Below, one piece after another: positions 30,483-40,280 of a DNA stretch of 64,000 nt (positions are counted from its first letter, which is position 1; each line of letters opens with the position of its first letter). A program made the position numbers and the translations under genes. The notes under the pieces are model-generated. The model ran no database searches, was not told where the DNA came from, and saw only the letters and a list, made by a program, of their open reading frames with translations. The DNA is from Nitzschia sp. DOCU1 (Eukaryota; Bacillariophyta; Bacillariophyceae; Bacillariales; Bacillariaceae), in assembly GCA_951394045.1 (NCBI GenBank), contig OX595992.1, positions 2,294,001-2,358,000 on the forward strand, read 5' to 3'.

Positions 30483-31308
30483 GAATATGGCAACAAGCAG
30501 CAGCAAGCTCGCGACTACTAATAGCCACTAGCAGTAGTAGGGGAGTGGCACAACGGAATAGTTGAAGCAGCGTGGTGGACGCACTATCCAATTAGCAAAT
30601 ATCGAGGCTGTGGCAGAGGGGAGTAGCACAGCAACGGAAAAGTTGAAGCAGCATAGAGGACGCACTATCCAGTTAGAGTAGCAACTACCTTGACGTAGCT
30701 GATACGAGTAGCCATAGCACTTTGCGGCACATAGGGGAAGTCTCTTTTAGTTAGAGGGAAGCTTTGAGACATGAAGGCCTCCGGACTACTCCAAGATGGA
30801 CGGCAAAGTAAATGTGGCGATCAAAAATGGGTGCCTTCACATTTTGACCAAAAACATGTTTTTGCAGCGCTGTTTTTGGCACAACGATTCACATGAACAG
30901 GTATGGTTATTTAGGTTTATATTAACTTCAAAGCTGGATTATGTATTCATCTAATTAATGCACGATCAGCTTAAATAGTCATGTCGGGTCATTGACGAAG
31001 ACAGCCTCAGATACTATGAATTTTGTGTTTGTGACCGTGGCGGCATGAATTTGGTACGACAAAATTCGTCATCCCGGCCAAAACTTACGATCTAAAGTTC
31101 CGGGAAAATGGCCATCGTGCTGGCATCGCGACAACAAACTTTCTGTGAGAAAGGAAGCAGCAACGACATATATCCATAGTAATCGCAATCACTTGTTAGG
31201 CGTGGTAGCTACACTGGAAGAAAAGTTGCCATCAACAGAGAATCTGTTTCTTGTTAGTGCTAGCATCGAACTTGTATTGTCCACCATTAGCTGATAGATT
31301 CAAAAAGC
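30483..31308. other. Intergenic with an imperfect ~57-bp direct repeat
   Basis: 30541-30595 and 30619-30677 are imperfect copies (shared GTTGAAGCAGC...GGACGCACTATCCA.TTAG). The rest, up to the ATG at 31309, has no gene. It is moderately AT-rich and presumably contains the promoter of the next gene. Confidence 0.6.
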
Positions 31309-32925
31309 ATGGGTTTGAACGGAGAAGAACGACACTGGAACGAGTCGGATGAGGAAGACGAGGACGACGATGAGGAGGACGACGATGACGATGAAGAGGA
31401 AGATTCGGAGGTAGAATCTGGAGAGGAAGATGAGGAGGAATCTGAGGAGGAATCAGGTATGTTCATGTACGACTAGCTTCCACTTGCACCGCAGCCTACT
31501 CGTTGCTCAATCATTCGAATGTCCATCTCAATTACAGAGGAAGAAAGCGACGAAGAAGCTGGAAATTTTCAAGACGAACCAAAGAATGGCGTAGGCGCAG
31601 CTGGCAACACTGTTGAAGACTATGGGGTGGAGAAGGTTCCGGGAGATGACGAGGACTTGGAGAAGGGCGCCGTCCGTGAGAAAGGAGCTGATGCCGATCG
31701 CAAGAAGAAGGCGGGTATTCTTTGTTGTTGCGTTACGGTGCTGGCAGTGATTGGAATTGTTTTGGGAGTGATGTTGGGCAAGGATGACGACGATCCAAAG
31801 CCAAAGTCACCTCCAACCCCCGCCCCGGTAACGAGCCCACCTGTTCCACCACCGACTCCCCTTCCCACTATTCCTCCAACCTTTCCGATTCCCGAAGAGC
31901 TCAATATTACAGCAGCTGCCGACACGTACCTTTACCTAAGCGACGATCCCACCCTAGCAGGTCCTTTTGGAGACGAAAAATCGTTGTTGGTTCAAAATGA
32001 GGATGCAGATCAAGCTGCGGCAGTCGCTTTGATGGCATTCGACATATCAGAGTTGCCTCCTTTGGCGGCTCTTGATGGATGGACGAAAAAGGCAGTGCTT
32101 TTCTTAACAGTCTTTGACAGTGGTGTCGCGTTGATTGGCAACATGACCCTGGACACGATGCGACTCCCTAGCACCCCTGGTGATATCGAAGCCTTCACTT
32201 CCAACGTTACCAGCAACATTGTTGATACCATTCTCGGAGAGGAAGGACCAATTTTCGATATTGTCCCAGGAGACAAAGAAGTAATGGTAGACCTTTCCAG
32301 TCTTCTCTTTGCCGAGGAACTAATTCTCCGCAGGAATCTTCAAGTGACAGCTGATCAGTTCGTCGTTGCGCTGATGAACAACGGACTTGAGGCTTCACCC
32401 GAGAGTATCCGGTTCTACAGCACAGAAAGCACCTTTCCTCCCAGACTAGAGATTGAGCTCAGACGGCCCGGCAGCAATGATACAGACTCAGACTTGGACA
32501 TGGAATTCCCAGATCTGAACAGTACCGATACTGGAGATCAACTGATTTGTTCCATTTGTGGCGAAGCAGATATTGTCAATCCGACCGCGGCCTTGGACCT
32601 CCCGGAAATCGGATCGACAACTTGTGCCGCATTGCAACAAATTGGCACCAGCGGAGTCATCTCGCCGGAGAAATGTGCGCTTTTGCAGCCGGTTGTCCTT
32701 TCTACTTGCTGCGGTGGCACCAGCCCGTCCCCACCTTTCCTTTGCAGTGTCTGCAGTGACGGTTCAAATGTCACGCAGCCCGACTTGGCAGTTACCATTC
32801 CAGGGCAACCCGCCACCACATGCGGGCAGATCCAAACTCTCGGAGAAACAGGGGGAGTGGATCAAGTTTCGTGTGATGCCTTGCGAATGGTCGTAGAAAA
32901 GCTTTGCTGCGAGATTACGATCTAG
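31309..32925 (+). CDS. Type II membrane protein with DNRLRE/CBM96-like domain, two exons
   Basis: Exons 31309-31456 and 31538-32925 (81-bp GTATGT...TTACAG intron, Glu codon split) give 511 residues. The N-terminus is extremely acidic (Asp/Glu runs, residues ~13-60). One transmembrane segment follows KKK: AGILCCCVTVLAVIGIVLGV (residues ~108-129), then a Pro/Thr stalk. The ectodomain begins LNITAAADTYLYLSDDP and continues SLLVQNED...VALMAFDIS, resembling a DNRLRE/CBM96-type beta-sandwich. Two C-terminal Cys units (LICSICGEADIVNP... and FLCSVCSDGSNVTQP...) each end in a CC pair. Probably a cell-surface or silica-deposition-vesicle membrane protein with carbohydrate-binding potential; the domain assignment is tentative. 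Confidence 0.75.
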
Positions 32926-33133
32926 ACACAAGGAGGTGACGAATTTGTAAATGTAGTGATTGTATATGAAGCGAACCGATGCTACTTAATTCTAGTTTAT
33001 ATCTTTGTTCAGCTTGTTGGTGCTTTCGCAATCACAAAGAAACTAGCTCTCGCCTCTATATTTGATTGTCTTGTATGTGCACGCGAGAAACCAAGTTCCG
33101 GATTCACCTATCGAACAAATATACACTCAAATC

Positions 33134-34231
33134 TCAAATGGCATAGTTGGCAGTTTTGCAATCTTGCAAAAACTCTGCCAGGGCCTCTTCTGCGGTTTTC
33201 ATTCCTTGTTCGTTTCCTCGGCCATTGACTTTTTCGTGAGGAATGGTTATACAGTCGAATGAGCAATTCTGCGTACAACTCAGAGCTGCCACACACAAAT
33301 CCGCCACATCTTCCCTCGAAATCCTTGTCCGGTCATGATAGGTTGTAATTTTGTCGTCCACGTCCAGGACGAATTCTTCCATGCCACCGGGTGTGTCCAC
33401 CAAACCGCCCGGATGAATGATGGCGTAATTCAAACCGCTCTAATGGTAATAGCAGCAGGAGCATTGTTGAGGAGACAATTGTAGATGAGATTGACATTTC
33501 ATGTAAACAGCCTCGGGACCAAGAACTAACCCTCATGGATCTCTTACCTCGACCAAATACTTTTCCGCTTTCCGTTTCCACAAGAGAATATCGCCATGTC
33601 CAGATCCGTCCTTGTTCTTTCCAACTCGATTCAGAAAATTGTCAGGATTGGTACCACCCATGGAGCTCACCACGACCACCTTTTGCATTCCAAGCTTTTT
33701 GGCTAATTCAATTTGTGCCACTTGACCCTGAAAGTCGACAATTTCTGGATATCCTCCATGCTTCCATTTAAATTGCAACTTTCGAAAATCCACAAGAGGT
33801 TTCCGCCTTATCAAATTCCATGGAAGCTTCAAAATGGCTCCCGCCAAGGATATTCTGCTAATTCGAGGAACGGCGGATGTACAAATCACCATGGCATTCA
33901 TTCCTTTCAGTCCACTAGGGAGGTCTTGTTCAAAAGTGGGACTGGTGATGTCGGAAACTACCATGTGCTCTAGGGGGCAATGAATTTCCTTGTCGTCCAA
34001 CAACCGCATAGCACTGGATTCGGTCCTTACAAGGCCTTTGGGTTCGTAGCGAGGATCTTCTTCCAGTTTCTTGAGCACCAACCGACCTGTCTTGCCGGCA
34101 GCGCCAGTGACAAGGACCTTCATGGGATTGGTGTCCAACTTGCTAAAGGCGTTTGTGGTTGAAACCAGAAACGCTAGACAACAACACAAGCCCATGACGC
34201 AAAGATACGGCGGCCTTGAACAGGGTTTCAT
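33134..34231 (-). CDS. Atypical SDR NAD(P)-binding protein, plastid-targeted, two exons
   Basis: Minus-strand exons 34231-33548 and 33439-33134 (108-bp GTAAGA...CATTAG intron, phase 0) give 329 residues; an alternative ATG at 34249 adds six. Signal-like PYLCVMGLCCCLAFLVSTTN is followed by AFSKLD, an Ala-Phe junction as in diatom plastid presequences. The Rossmann motif is KVLVTGAAGKTGRLVLKKLE. Other SDR landmarks are VVVVSSMGG, DILLWKRKAEKYLVE and SGLNYAIIHPGGLVDTPGG, the pattern of plant plastid NAD(P)-binding proteins such as At2g37660, in which a Lys replaces the classical Tyr-x3-Lys context. The substrate is unknown; plant relatives are stromal or thylakoid oxidoreductases or chaperone-like factors. 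The splice is strongly supported by family continuity. Confidence 0.88.
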
Positions 34232-34249
34232 ATTTTCTGAAGAGGGCAT

Positions 34250-34996
34250 GATGATGAAAATGAAAGGGGTGTTGACTGTAGGGAATTCGATGTCGATCTC
34301 GCTAAACGAGGTTCAGGGGGGGGGGGGGGGGTGAAGGAAATGAATGAAGCGAGGATTAGCAGCCGCGGAATGACAGCATGTAAAAAAGGCTTCCAAGAAT
34401 GCTTTTGCTTGCTGGCAAAGTATCCAGTTTTCAAAAGAAGACTCAACAATGATACGCAGAAGCTACTACTTTTACCATCTGCAATGCTGTCGGCAGCAGC
34501 TGTTGCTACACTCAGGCCATGCAGAATTTTGGAAAAGTTTTCGTGCCACGCATGATAGATGTGTGATCCCTCGAGGATTTGTGAGCTAACTTTCTCGCAC
34601 GCCTGACACCCACGAACGCACGGGATACTTCGCTCAACCACGAGCTTTTTCATGGTGCGAGCTCTAACACGTCTGTCCTTTGACCGCTCCTCAAATTGAC
34701 TCCCCTTGCCGAGCCGAAATGGCGACCGTATTGCAGTAGCTACAGTAGTGTCGTCCGAAGTCCATAGCCATTCGGAATTGTTGCTAGTCTCAACAATCCC
34801 CAGCAACACCAGCGCCCTTTCTTGAGGACCACTACTTCTACTAGCCGGAGTTCGTGAAAATGTCATCGATAATCTATAGAAGTACTTTATACAAAAGAAG
34901 CGTCTTGTTGTTGTGCAGGATACGATGCGACTTCTTCTGTTGCCCGCTGATAACTACAACCCCATGGTCACCATGATTGTTCCCTTCGAGTCAAGT
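34250..34996. other. Intergenic, including a G16 tract
   Basis: Contains G16 at 34316-34331. A 212-codon minus-strand ORF (34866-34228) spans the tract and overlaps the SDR gene start, but has no recognisable domain. I treat the interval as non-coding. Confidence 0.45.
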
Positions 34997-35971
34997 CTAC
35001 ACAATGGATGGTGCCTCCAACCCCAAACCAGTCGTTGTACATCCGTGTCCTGGATATTCCTTGTCATCATGAGTGTGACGTGCCATTTGAATGGCCGAAC
35101 AGCAACCACAAAATAACATGCAACATCCATCCTCCATGCGATTTCCACATCGCGTCGGCAGTGTCGGCGGAATCTTATACTTTTGCCTCATGTATCGTCG
35201 GACTTGAGCTCCAATATGAACCACAATGAAAAAATAAAACATCAGCAGTACCAAGTCTCCCACGAGAGGAATCTTCCAAACAGCCAAAGCCAACATCGTA
35301 CCGAGTACCAGTCGATTGAAACTCAACGACTTTTCTTCGTCCGAGGCTCCCGACTGTCCATTCCATGTCAAACCCAGTCGAGTAATGAGTTGTGCAATCA
35401 AAATAGGAGCACAACACAATCCCATCCAAAAGGTGGACTGAGTCAAGACATCACAGCACGAGCAAAGCTTGGTTCTCCAGCGGCCAATTGGAGCACCCGT
35501 CACCTCATCATACCAAATGGCCTGGCCACTTTTCTTGTCGTCATCGGCTTTATCATCGTCATGATCTTCACTCATGGTTTGAACTGGCATGGTAGACTGT
35601 TCTTGAATCCTCGTCTGATCTTCTTCGTCATATTCCTTGATGGGACTAGACGTTTGTTCCTCATCCTGGTATTGACGACGACGAGCATTTGCACCAAAGA
35701 TATGGGGTTCATACAAGACTTCAAATTCTTGTCCTTCCTTGACACCCCCCTTGGGAACTTCGACTGTATAAGCTTCATTATCCACGAGGACATCAAAGGA
35801 ATAGCCTTCCGCCAAAGTGGCGGGTGCAATGACTCGAATGGTCGGCACATCTTGCTGGCGGGGCGGTGGAACCATGGGCGACAAGCCACTGATTTGGACA
35901 AAGTGACTACTACCATCATCATCGTCACTATAAATCATGGTGGGACTACTGCTTCTTCGATTTCTGGACAT
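34997..35971 (-). CDS. PLAC8-family Cys-rich membrane protein
   Basis: 324 residues from the ATG at 35971. The N-terminal part has a small beta domain also seen in algal proteins (TIRVIAPATLAEGYSFDVLV, then YTVEVPKGGVKEGQEF). The C-terminal half is a PLAC8/cornifelin domain: WRTKLCSCCDVLTQSTFWMG, a hydrophobic stretch with LCCAPILIAQLITRLG, a second hydrophobic segment (LVGDLVLLMFYFFIVVHIGA), RRYMRQKYKIP and the Cys block GCCMLFCGCCSAIQMARH. Plant PLAC8 members (PCR, FW2.2-like) act in metal transport and organ size; a diatom role is unknown. The single long frame needs no intron. Confidence 0.85.
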   Translation of the reverse strand: MSRNRRSSSPTMIYSDDDDGSSHFVQISGLSPMVPPPRQQDVPTIRVIAPATLAEGYSFDVLVDNEAYTVEVPKGGVKEGQEFEVLYEPHIFGANARRRQYQDEEQTSSPIKEYDEEDQTRIQEQSTMPVQTMSEDHDDDKADDDKKSGQAIWYDEVTGAPIGRWRTKLCSCCDVLTQSTFWMGLCCAPILIAQLITRLGLTWNGQSGASDEEKSLSFNRLVLGTMLALAVWKIPLVGDLVLLMFYFFIVVHIGAQVRRYMRQKYKIPPTLPTRCGNRMEDGCCMLFCGCCSAIQMARHTHDDKEYPGHGCTTTGLGLEAPSIV

Positions 35972-36601
35972 GGTGAAAATAGAATGAATGAATGAAGAGA
36001 AATGTGACGAGAACGACTTTCACTTCATTTTGTGTCGGCAGTGGCGGTTGGTGGTTTCGGCAAAAGATCGTTTGAAAATTAGAATGCCGGCTGGCGCGTG
36101 CCTACTTACGACTTAACCGGTATGCGCGCCTCATTCGTGTTTGACTTCAGATCCATTTAGTCGATTCGACTCAAGACTGCGTTGTTGGTCGAAGGGGTCA
36201 TTTTTTTGGTCGTCGTCGTCGTCGGACTCCTACTCTGCAACGGTAGATACCGGTATATATTAGAAGAAAAATGCTGTTGCTGCTGTGCACTAGTACTATA
36301 CGAGTACGTTCAGACAAACAAACTAGCTATGTTGCGTAAGGAGATATCTTGACTAGGATGGGTACTCCAGCACTCCTCGTTGTTCTGGTTCTTGTTGCTC
36401 GACCTTCTTCTTCTTGTTAATATTTTTAGTAATTTCTTTGTCATCCTGCTGCTGGCTGCTGTTGTTGTTTTTATTGAGATAATATTTTTTGATCTTCCTC
36501 TTTTTGTTCTTGGGATTCTTCATGTTCTGCTTGTTGCTCGGGACATCATGCATAGAGGGAATACCACTTCCAGTCACGACCACCAGCAATCATTACTAAT
36601 A
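35972..36601. other. Intergenic region
   Basis: No gene supported. A GTCGTCGTCGTC tract near 36210 and TTCTTC/TTGTT-rich sequence at 36400-36530 create Phe/Leu/Val-rich plus-strand ORFs that I judge artefactual. Confidence 0.4.
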
Positions 36602-37153
36602 TTAGAAACGACGGCGGTGGGGGAAGTTGAAATGGCTACTACCGGCATGACTCCACTGGCGTCTCTTCAAAACTGCCGGCGTCGAGGCCTCGTCATCCGC
36701 GCCGCTGCTGCCCATGGTGGTGACACCTGCAGTCGACGAAGAGAATGAATAGTGGCTACTATCAGCAGCATGGTCCCACTGACGATGCTCCGACGGCGAC
36801 CTCGGAGCATCGGCGGCAGTCTCCTCAGGAATGGTCGTGGTGGTTGATGCACCTGTTTGAATCGACGAAGAATCGTTGTTCTTGTTGTGCTGGTTGCGCA
36901 AAGTCAGCCCTAGCACCAAGCCAAGAACAAGGACTATGGCCAACACCACCATGACAAAATGGAAGAAAGAAATGCGACGGGAGGAGGTCTTTGTCGCCGG
37001 CGGTCGTCGTGGTGGACCCGCAACAACAACGTCGTCGTCGTTTGCCGCAGTGGCGGCAGTAGTGGCATCTTGCAGATCATCGTCCTCGCCTCCCTTTTCG
37101 ACATCAATAACCTTGTTCTTGGTGGTGGTGGTAGGCTCAAAAGGGGCTATCAT
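36602..37153 (-). CDS. Single-pass membrane protein, paralogue of the 38.2-kb gene
   Basis: 183 residues from the ATG at 37153 (MIAPFEPTTTTKNKVIDVEK). It shares FEPTT...DVEKGG..DD, then SFFHFVMVVLAIVLVLGLVL (transmembrane, residues ~63-84) and GLTLR with the gene at 38192-38809. It lacks the Cys-knot tail of that paralogue and instead ends in Ser/His/Arg-rich sequence with two R-Q-W-(D/S)-H-A units. The membrane topology is probably N-in, with the C-terminus outside or lumenal. Function unknown. The tandem arrangement and shared upstream sequence (see the repeat entry) show a local duplication. Confidence 0.6.
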   Translation of the reverse strand: MIAPFEPTTTTKNKVIDVEKGGEDDDLQDATTAATAANDDDVVVAGPPRRPPATKTSSRRISFFHFVMVVLAIVLVLGLVLGLTLRNQHNKNNDSSSIQTGASTTTTIPEETAADAPRSPSEHRQWDHAADSSHYSFSSSTAGVTTMGSSGADDEASTPAVLKRRQWSHAGSSHFNFPHRRRF

Positions 37154-38019
37154 GGTTGTTTCCAAACGAGCTGTTGGTGATGCGGTTAGTAGTACCACGA
37201 GTTGGTAGTAGTAGAATGATGATGGTCGGTTGCTGGTGATGCGTTGCCGGTGCCGGTGCTATTCTTGGTAAAAGAATGAGCATAAGCAGCAGAAGAAGAG
37301 GAATCATGTGGTTCTTGGTAGTACTTCCTGCGATCAAACTGAAGTTTCCCGCTTGCTTCGCATTCTTGACAACCAGGATGAGGATACCCGGTGGCATCAA
37401 GAATAGCAGTTCGCAATATCTTGTAACCACCAGTGGCCACCAAGACACGCGGCGACAGTACGATACACCACATGCTACGTCTCCGCCCGTTCACAATAAT
37501 ACCGAAGAAATTTCCAAAAATATGCTTGGTTGCGGGTCGCCGAAGCACTACGTTACGTGTTATTAGCATCATTCAACAGCAAAGACCAATAAATTGCGTA
37601 CTTTCAATGATAATTGCCTTCAATCAGAGGCATCTGAGGGATAAGACTTAATTACATAGTAGCACTCGTGACACAATATTATTGCCCTCCTTCGGCTGTA
37701 TTAAATCGACAATTCTTGCTTCTCGCTCTCGTCCTGGAGGGCCACGGATCGATGAATGATGATGGTTCGCAAAGCGATGGCAGCAAATGAGGGCAACGGG
37801 GTCTCATCCCTTCGCTTCGTCTCTCCTCTTCAGTACAGTGTATCTTGAACGAGAGACGCAGCATGTGAAACCCCCCATGTGCATCATCAATCCCGATGCT
37901 GGTCTTCACCATCAAAGATTGCGAACTGGTATGCAGAATGCGAAGGCATCATGACGCATGCGAACATGTTGTCAGCCGGCCATGATAAATGATATGCATC
38001 CCTTGCGAAAATCTTTCTA
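37154..38019. other. Intergenic between the paralogous pair
   Basis: No gene supported. It includes the 5'-flank repeat (37579-37685) and a short direct repeat, TGGGAGGAGCCATCATGCTT, just past its right end (38020 and 38039). Confidence 0.4.
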
Positions 38020-38175
38020 TGGGAGGAGCCATCATGCTTATGGGAGGAGCCATCATGCTTATTGCATGGCTTTTTGCGGTAGGGATGTAATACGAGGAAA
38101 GTGCCATTGTGTTGAGAGACCACGTCGTCCGACGAACTGCACTTTGGGTTTGATCATTCTTTATAGGACTAAAAA
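38020..38175 (+). pseudogene. Orphan 3' end of the GPI-type surface-protein family
   Basis: The plus strand encodes only a C-terminal tail, GGAIMLIAWLFAVGM, then a stop. The following GAGGAAAGTGCCATTGTGTT and TTTGATCATTCTTTATAGGACT match the 3' ends of the genes at 46.5 kb and 47.5 kb. No upstream coding sequence of that family is present. A 19-20-bp segment at its 5' edge is tandemly duplicated. It is the relic of a copy otherwise deleted. Confidence 0.75.
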
Positions 38176-38191
38176 TGTTACTAGAATTCTA

Positions 38192-38809
38192 CTAGCCTCC
38201 GCACCTTCTCCACGAGCACGATATCCACTCATCCACGAATGCCGCTGGGGCATGTTCTCTTCGGCGGCATTTACCATCGAGGCAACGATTGCTGCAGCAC
38301 TCGTGCTGTTCCAAGCACGGCAAACCGAACTCAGTGCATGATGTTCTTTGAGGAAAGTTTGTCTCGGGGTCTGCTGGTGCGGCTGAGGGAGGCACAACAA
38401 CCGCCTGTTTGCAATAAGGATCATCAATCCCACATCTGGAAACAGTAGTACCACCAGTCTCTGCTGGATCTGCTGCTCCACCCACCGGGTTGGAAGAAGA
38501 AGAAGAATGGCGCAATGCCAGTCCTAGCACCAAGCCAAGAGCAAGGATTATCGCTACCACCACGATGACGAAATAGAAGAAGGAGTTGCGGGAGCGCTTT
38601 GGTACCAGAGGTGCTGGACCCGTAGCTGCATCTTCGTCGTCGTTGTTTGCCCCAGGAGTGGTGCTGGTACTGCTGGTGATAGTGGTGGTATCATCCTCGT
38701 CGTAGCCTCCTCCCTTTTCGACATCAGCAGCAGCTTCTTCTGTCTTGCTGTCGTTGATCTTGGTGATGTCATTGCTAGTAGTAGGCTCAAAAGACGGGCT
38801 GCTGATCAT
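38192..38809 (-). CDS. Single-pass membrane protein with C-terminal cystine-knot motif
   Basis: 205 residues from the ATG at 38809. It has an acidic/Thr-rich N-terminus (DVEKGGGYDEDDTTT), a basic KRSRN and a transmembrane helix, FFYFVIVVVAIILALGLVLG (residues ~75-95). The C-terminal region has CGIDDPYCKQ and CTEFGLPCLEQHECCSNRC, then LDGKC: C-x6-C-x5-CC-x3-C-x4-C. The knot motif is 80-90% identical to that of the secreted protein at 13.85 kb. Likely a surface-exposed small domain on a membrane anchor. Function unknown; the spacing is that of inhibitor cystine knots, which also occur in many non-toxic proteins. Confidence 0.75.
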   Translation of the reverse strand: MISSPSFEPTTSNDITKINDSKTEEAAADVEKGGGYDEDDTTTITSSTSTTPGANNDDEDAATGPAPLVPKRSRNSFFYFVIVVVAIILALGLVLGLALRHSSSSSNPVGGAADPAETGGTTVSRCGIDDPYCKQAVVVPPSAAPADPETNFPQRTSCTEFGLPCLEQHECCSNRCLDGKCRRREHAPAAFVDEWISCSWRRCGG

Positions 38810-40262
38810 GGTGGTAGTATCACGAGGAGATCTTCTTAGAAGTAGCTAGTACGATGGTCGTCCGGCGACGAACAAAGAGCGTGGTGCTGTTGCTGGTGTT
38901 TTTTGTGGTTTCTTCGGCGTTGCTGCTGACTACCGGTAGTAGTTGAACTCCGTACAAAACGAATGAGCAGAGGAAGCAGCAGATTGGTAGTACGGTAGCT
39001 CGAAGGTACTCAACAACAAACGCCTGCTGGTGCTGATGTTCGGGATTTCATTGATATGGATAGAGTTCTGAACTTTAGTTTGATGAGGCGCCAAAAATAT
39101 CTGCTGATGGTTGGATCGGAAGGGAATCATTAGGTGTTCGCGTCATTGAACCACAAAGACCAAGAATGAAATCACGTGCTTTCAATGATAATTGCCTTCA
39201 ATCCGAAGCATCTGATGGATAAGACTTACCCAATTACGTCGTAGGACTCGGGACACAATATTATTATAACTTTGGGCTAAAATTTTTTGCCGCGTTTGCC
39301 TGCGAGGCTAAATTTGGGGGGCAATGGAGCACTCCCAAAACGCAAATTGCGTCGGCGACGCAATTTGTGTCGCGCAATTTGCGCGACGCAAATTGTGCGC
39401 ATGTCGGGGCCCCAAAAGGTCATCGCAAATTGCGACACCATGACGCAAATAAAATACTACGACAACAACTATCAACAAGACCATGGATTCAACAAGTAAC
39501 ACCCAGCTTTTACTTTCCTCAACTTTGTTGTTGAAGAAGTGGGTGTATGTTGCCGTCGTTTGTTGTTGTTGTCACTGCACACTTTATTGGTTACTGCTTA
39601 CTAAGTCGCATAGGATCTTTTTGTGACTGCTGGGCACCTTAGTTGTTACTAGTTACTGCTTACTAAGAAGTTTGGTCGTAGTGATGATGATGCGGTGTTG
39701 TTGAAGGAGAGAGCTTGTGGTTTTGTCATTTTGTAGAGGTGAAATGGATGGTTGCTACGGCGGTGGAGCAATTTATCGCGTGTTTTTACGCGGTGTCGCA
39801 ATTTGCGTCGGCCGACGCAATTTGCGAGAGGGGGGGGGGGGGGGGTCTCGCAAATTGCGTCGCCGTGACGCATTTGACTGGGACGACCAGTCTGCGTGAC
39901 GCAAATTGCGTCGCGCAAATTGCGTCGCGACTTATTGGAGCGTCAAAATTAATCGAGCATGTCGGACGGGAATAGGAAACCTATTCCCTGGCGCCGCTAT
40001 GGGTCCCGACGCCTAAATAATGGCGCGCCGGGCCGCCACCGTGCGCGCACGCACAGCTGCAAGGGATTTTACACGAGCGCATCGCGACGAAATCCGATGA
40101 CCATGGCGCAGTTTGTTGTTGCTCACAGCGACCCAAAAAACTTTATCTTAGAGTTGCTCTTTGCCTGGACAAATTGAAACTTAGCATTATCATACTCTCT
40201 TCGAACTTGCTTTCAAGTTGTCCACGGAGAGAGAGAGAATTGATTGAGATTTTAGCCACTGA
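38810..40262. other. Intergenic with GACGCAAATTGCG repeats
   Basis: Besides the duplicated flank and the MITE-like repeat listed separately, no gene is supported. A 72-codon ORF at 39959 shows no domain. Confidence 0.4.
39340..39931. mobile_element. MITE-like element with GACGCAAATTGCGTC palindromes at both ends
   Basis: The left cluster (39340-39446) and right cluster (39791-39931) are dense in GCAAATTGCGTCG/CGACGCAATTTGC in both orientations. They include a palindrome TTGCGTCGGCCGACGCAA near 39805 and a repeat GTCGCGCAAATTGCGTCGCG near 39910. The right cluster is split by a G16 run (39830-39845). The ~340-bp middle is non-coding. Ends and target duplication are not defined. Confidence 0.6.
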
Positions 40263-40280
40263 CTTGCACCACAGTTTTGG

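Larger units (their letters stand above)
37579..39265. repeat. Duplicated upstream flank of the membrane-protein pair
   Basis: 37579-37685 and 39150-39265 share CTTTCAATGATAATTGCCTT, then CATCTGA.GGATAAGACTTA and GACACAATATTATT, in the same orientation and at comparable distances upstream of the two minus-strand genes. This supports a ~1.6-kb tandem duplication containing each gene with its promoter. Confidence 0.8.

Noticed and set aside
34228..34866. 212-codon minus-strand ORF upstream of the SDR gene
   Set aside because: No domain, spans a G16 tract as poly-Pro, and overlaps the SDR start; probably chance.
35183..35995. 270-codon plus-strand ORF opposite the PLAC8 gene
   Set aside because: Antisense shadow; the minus strand encodes a recognisable PLAC8 protein.
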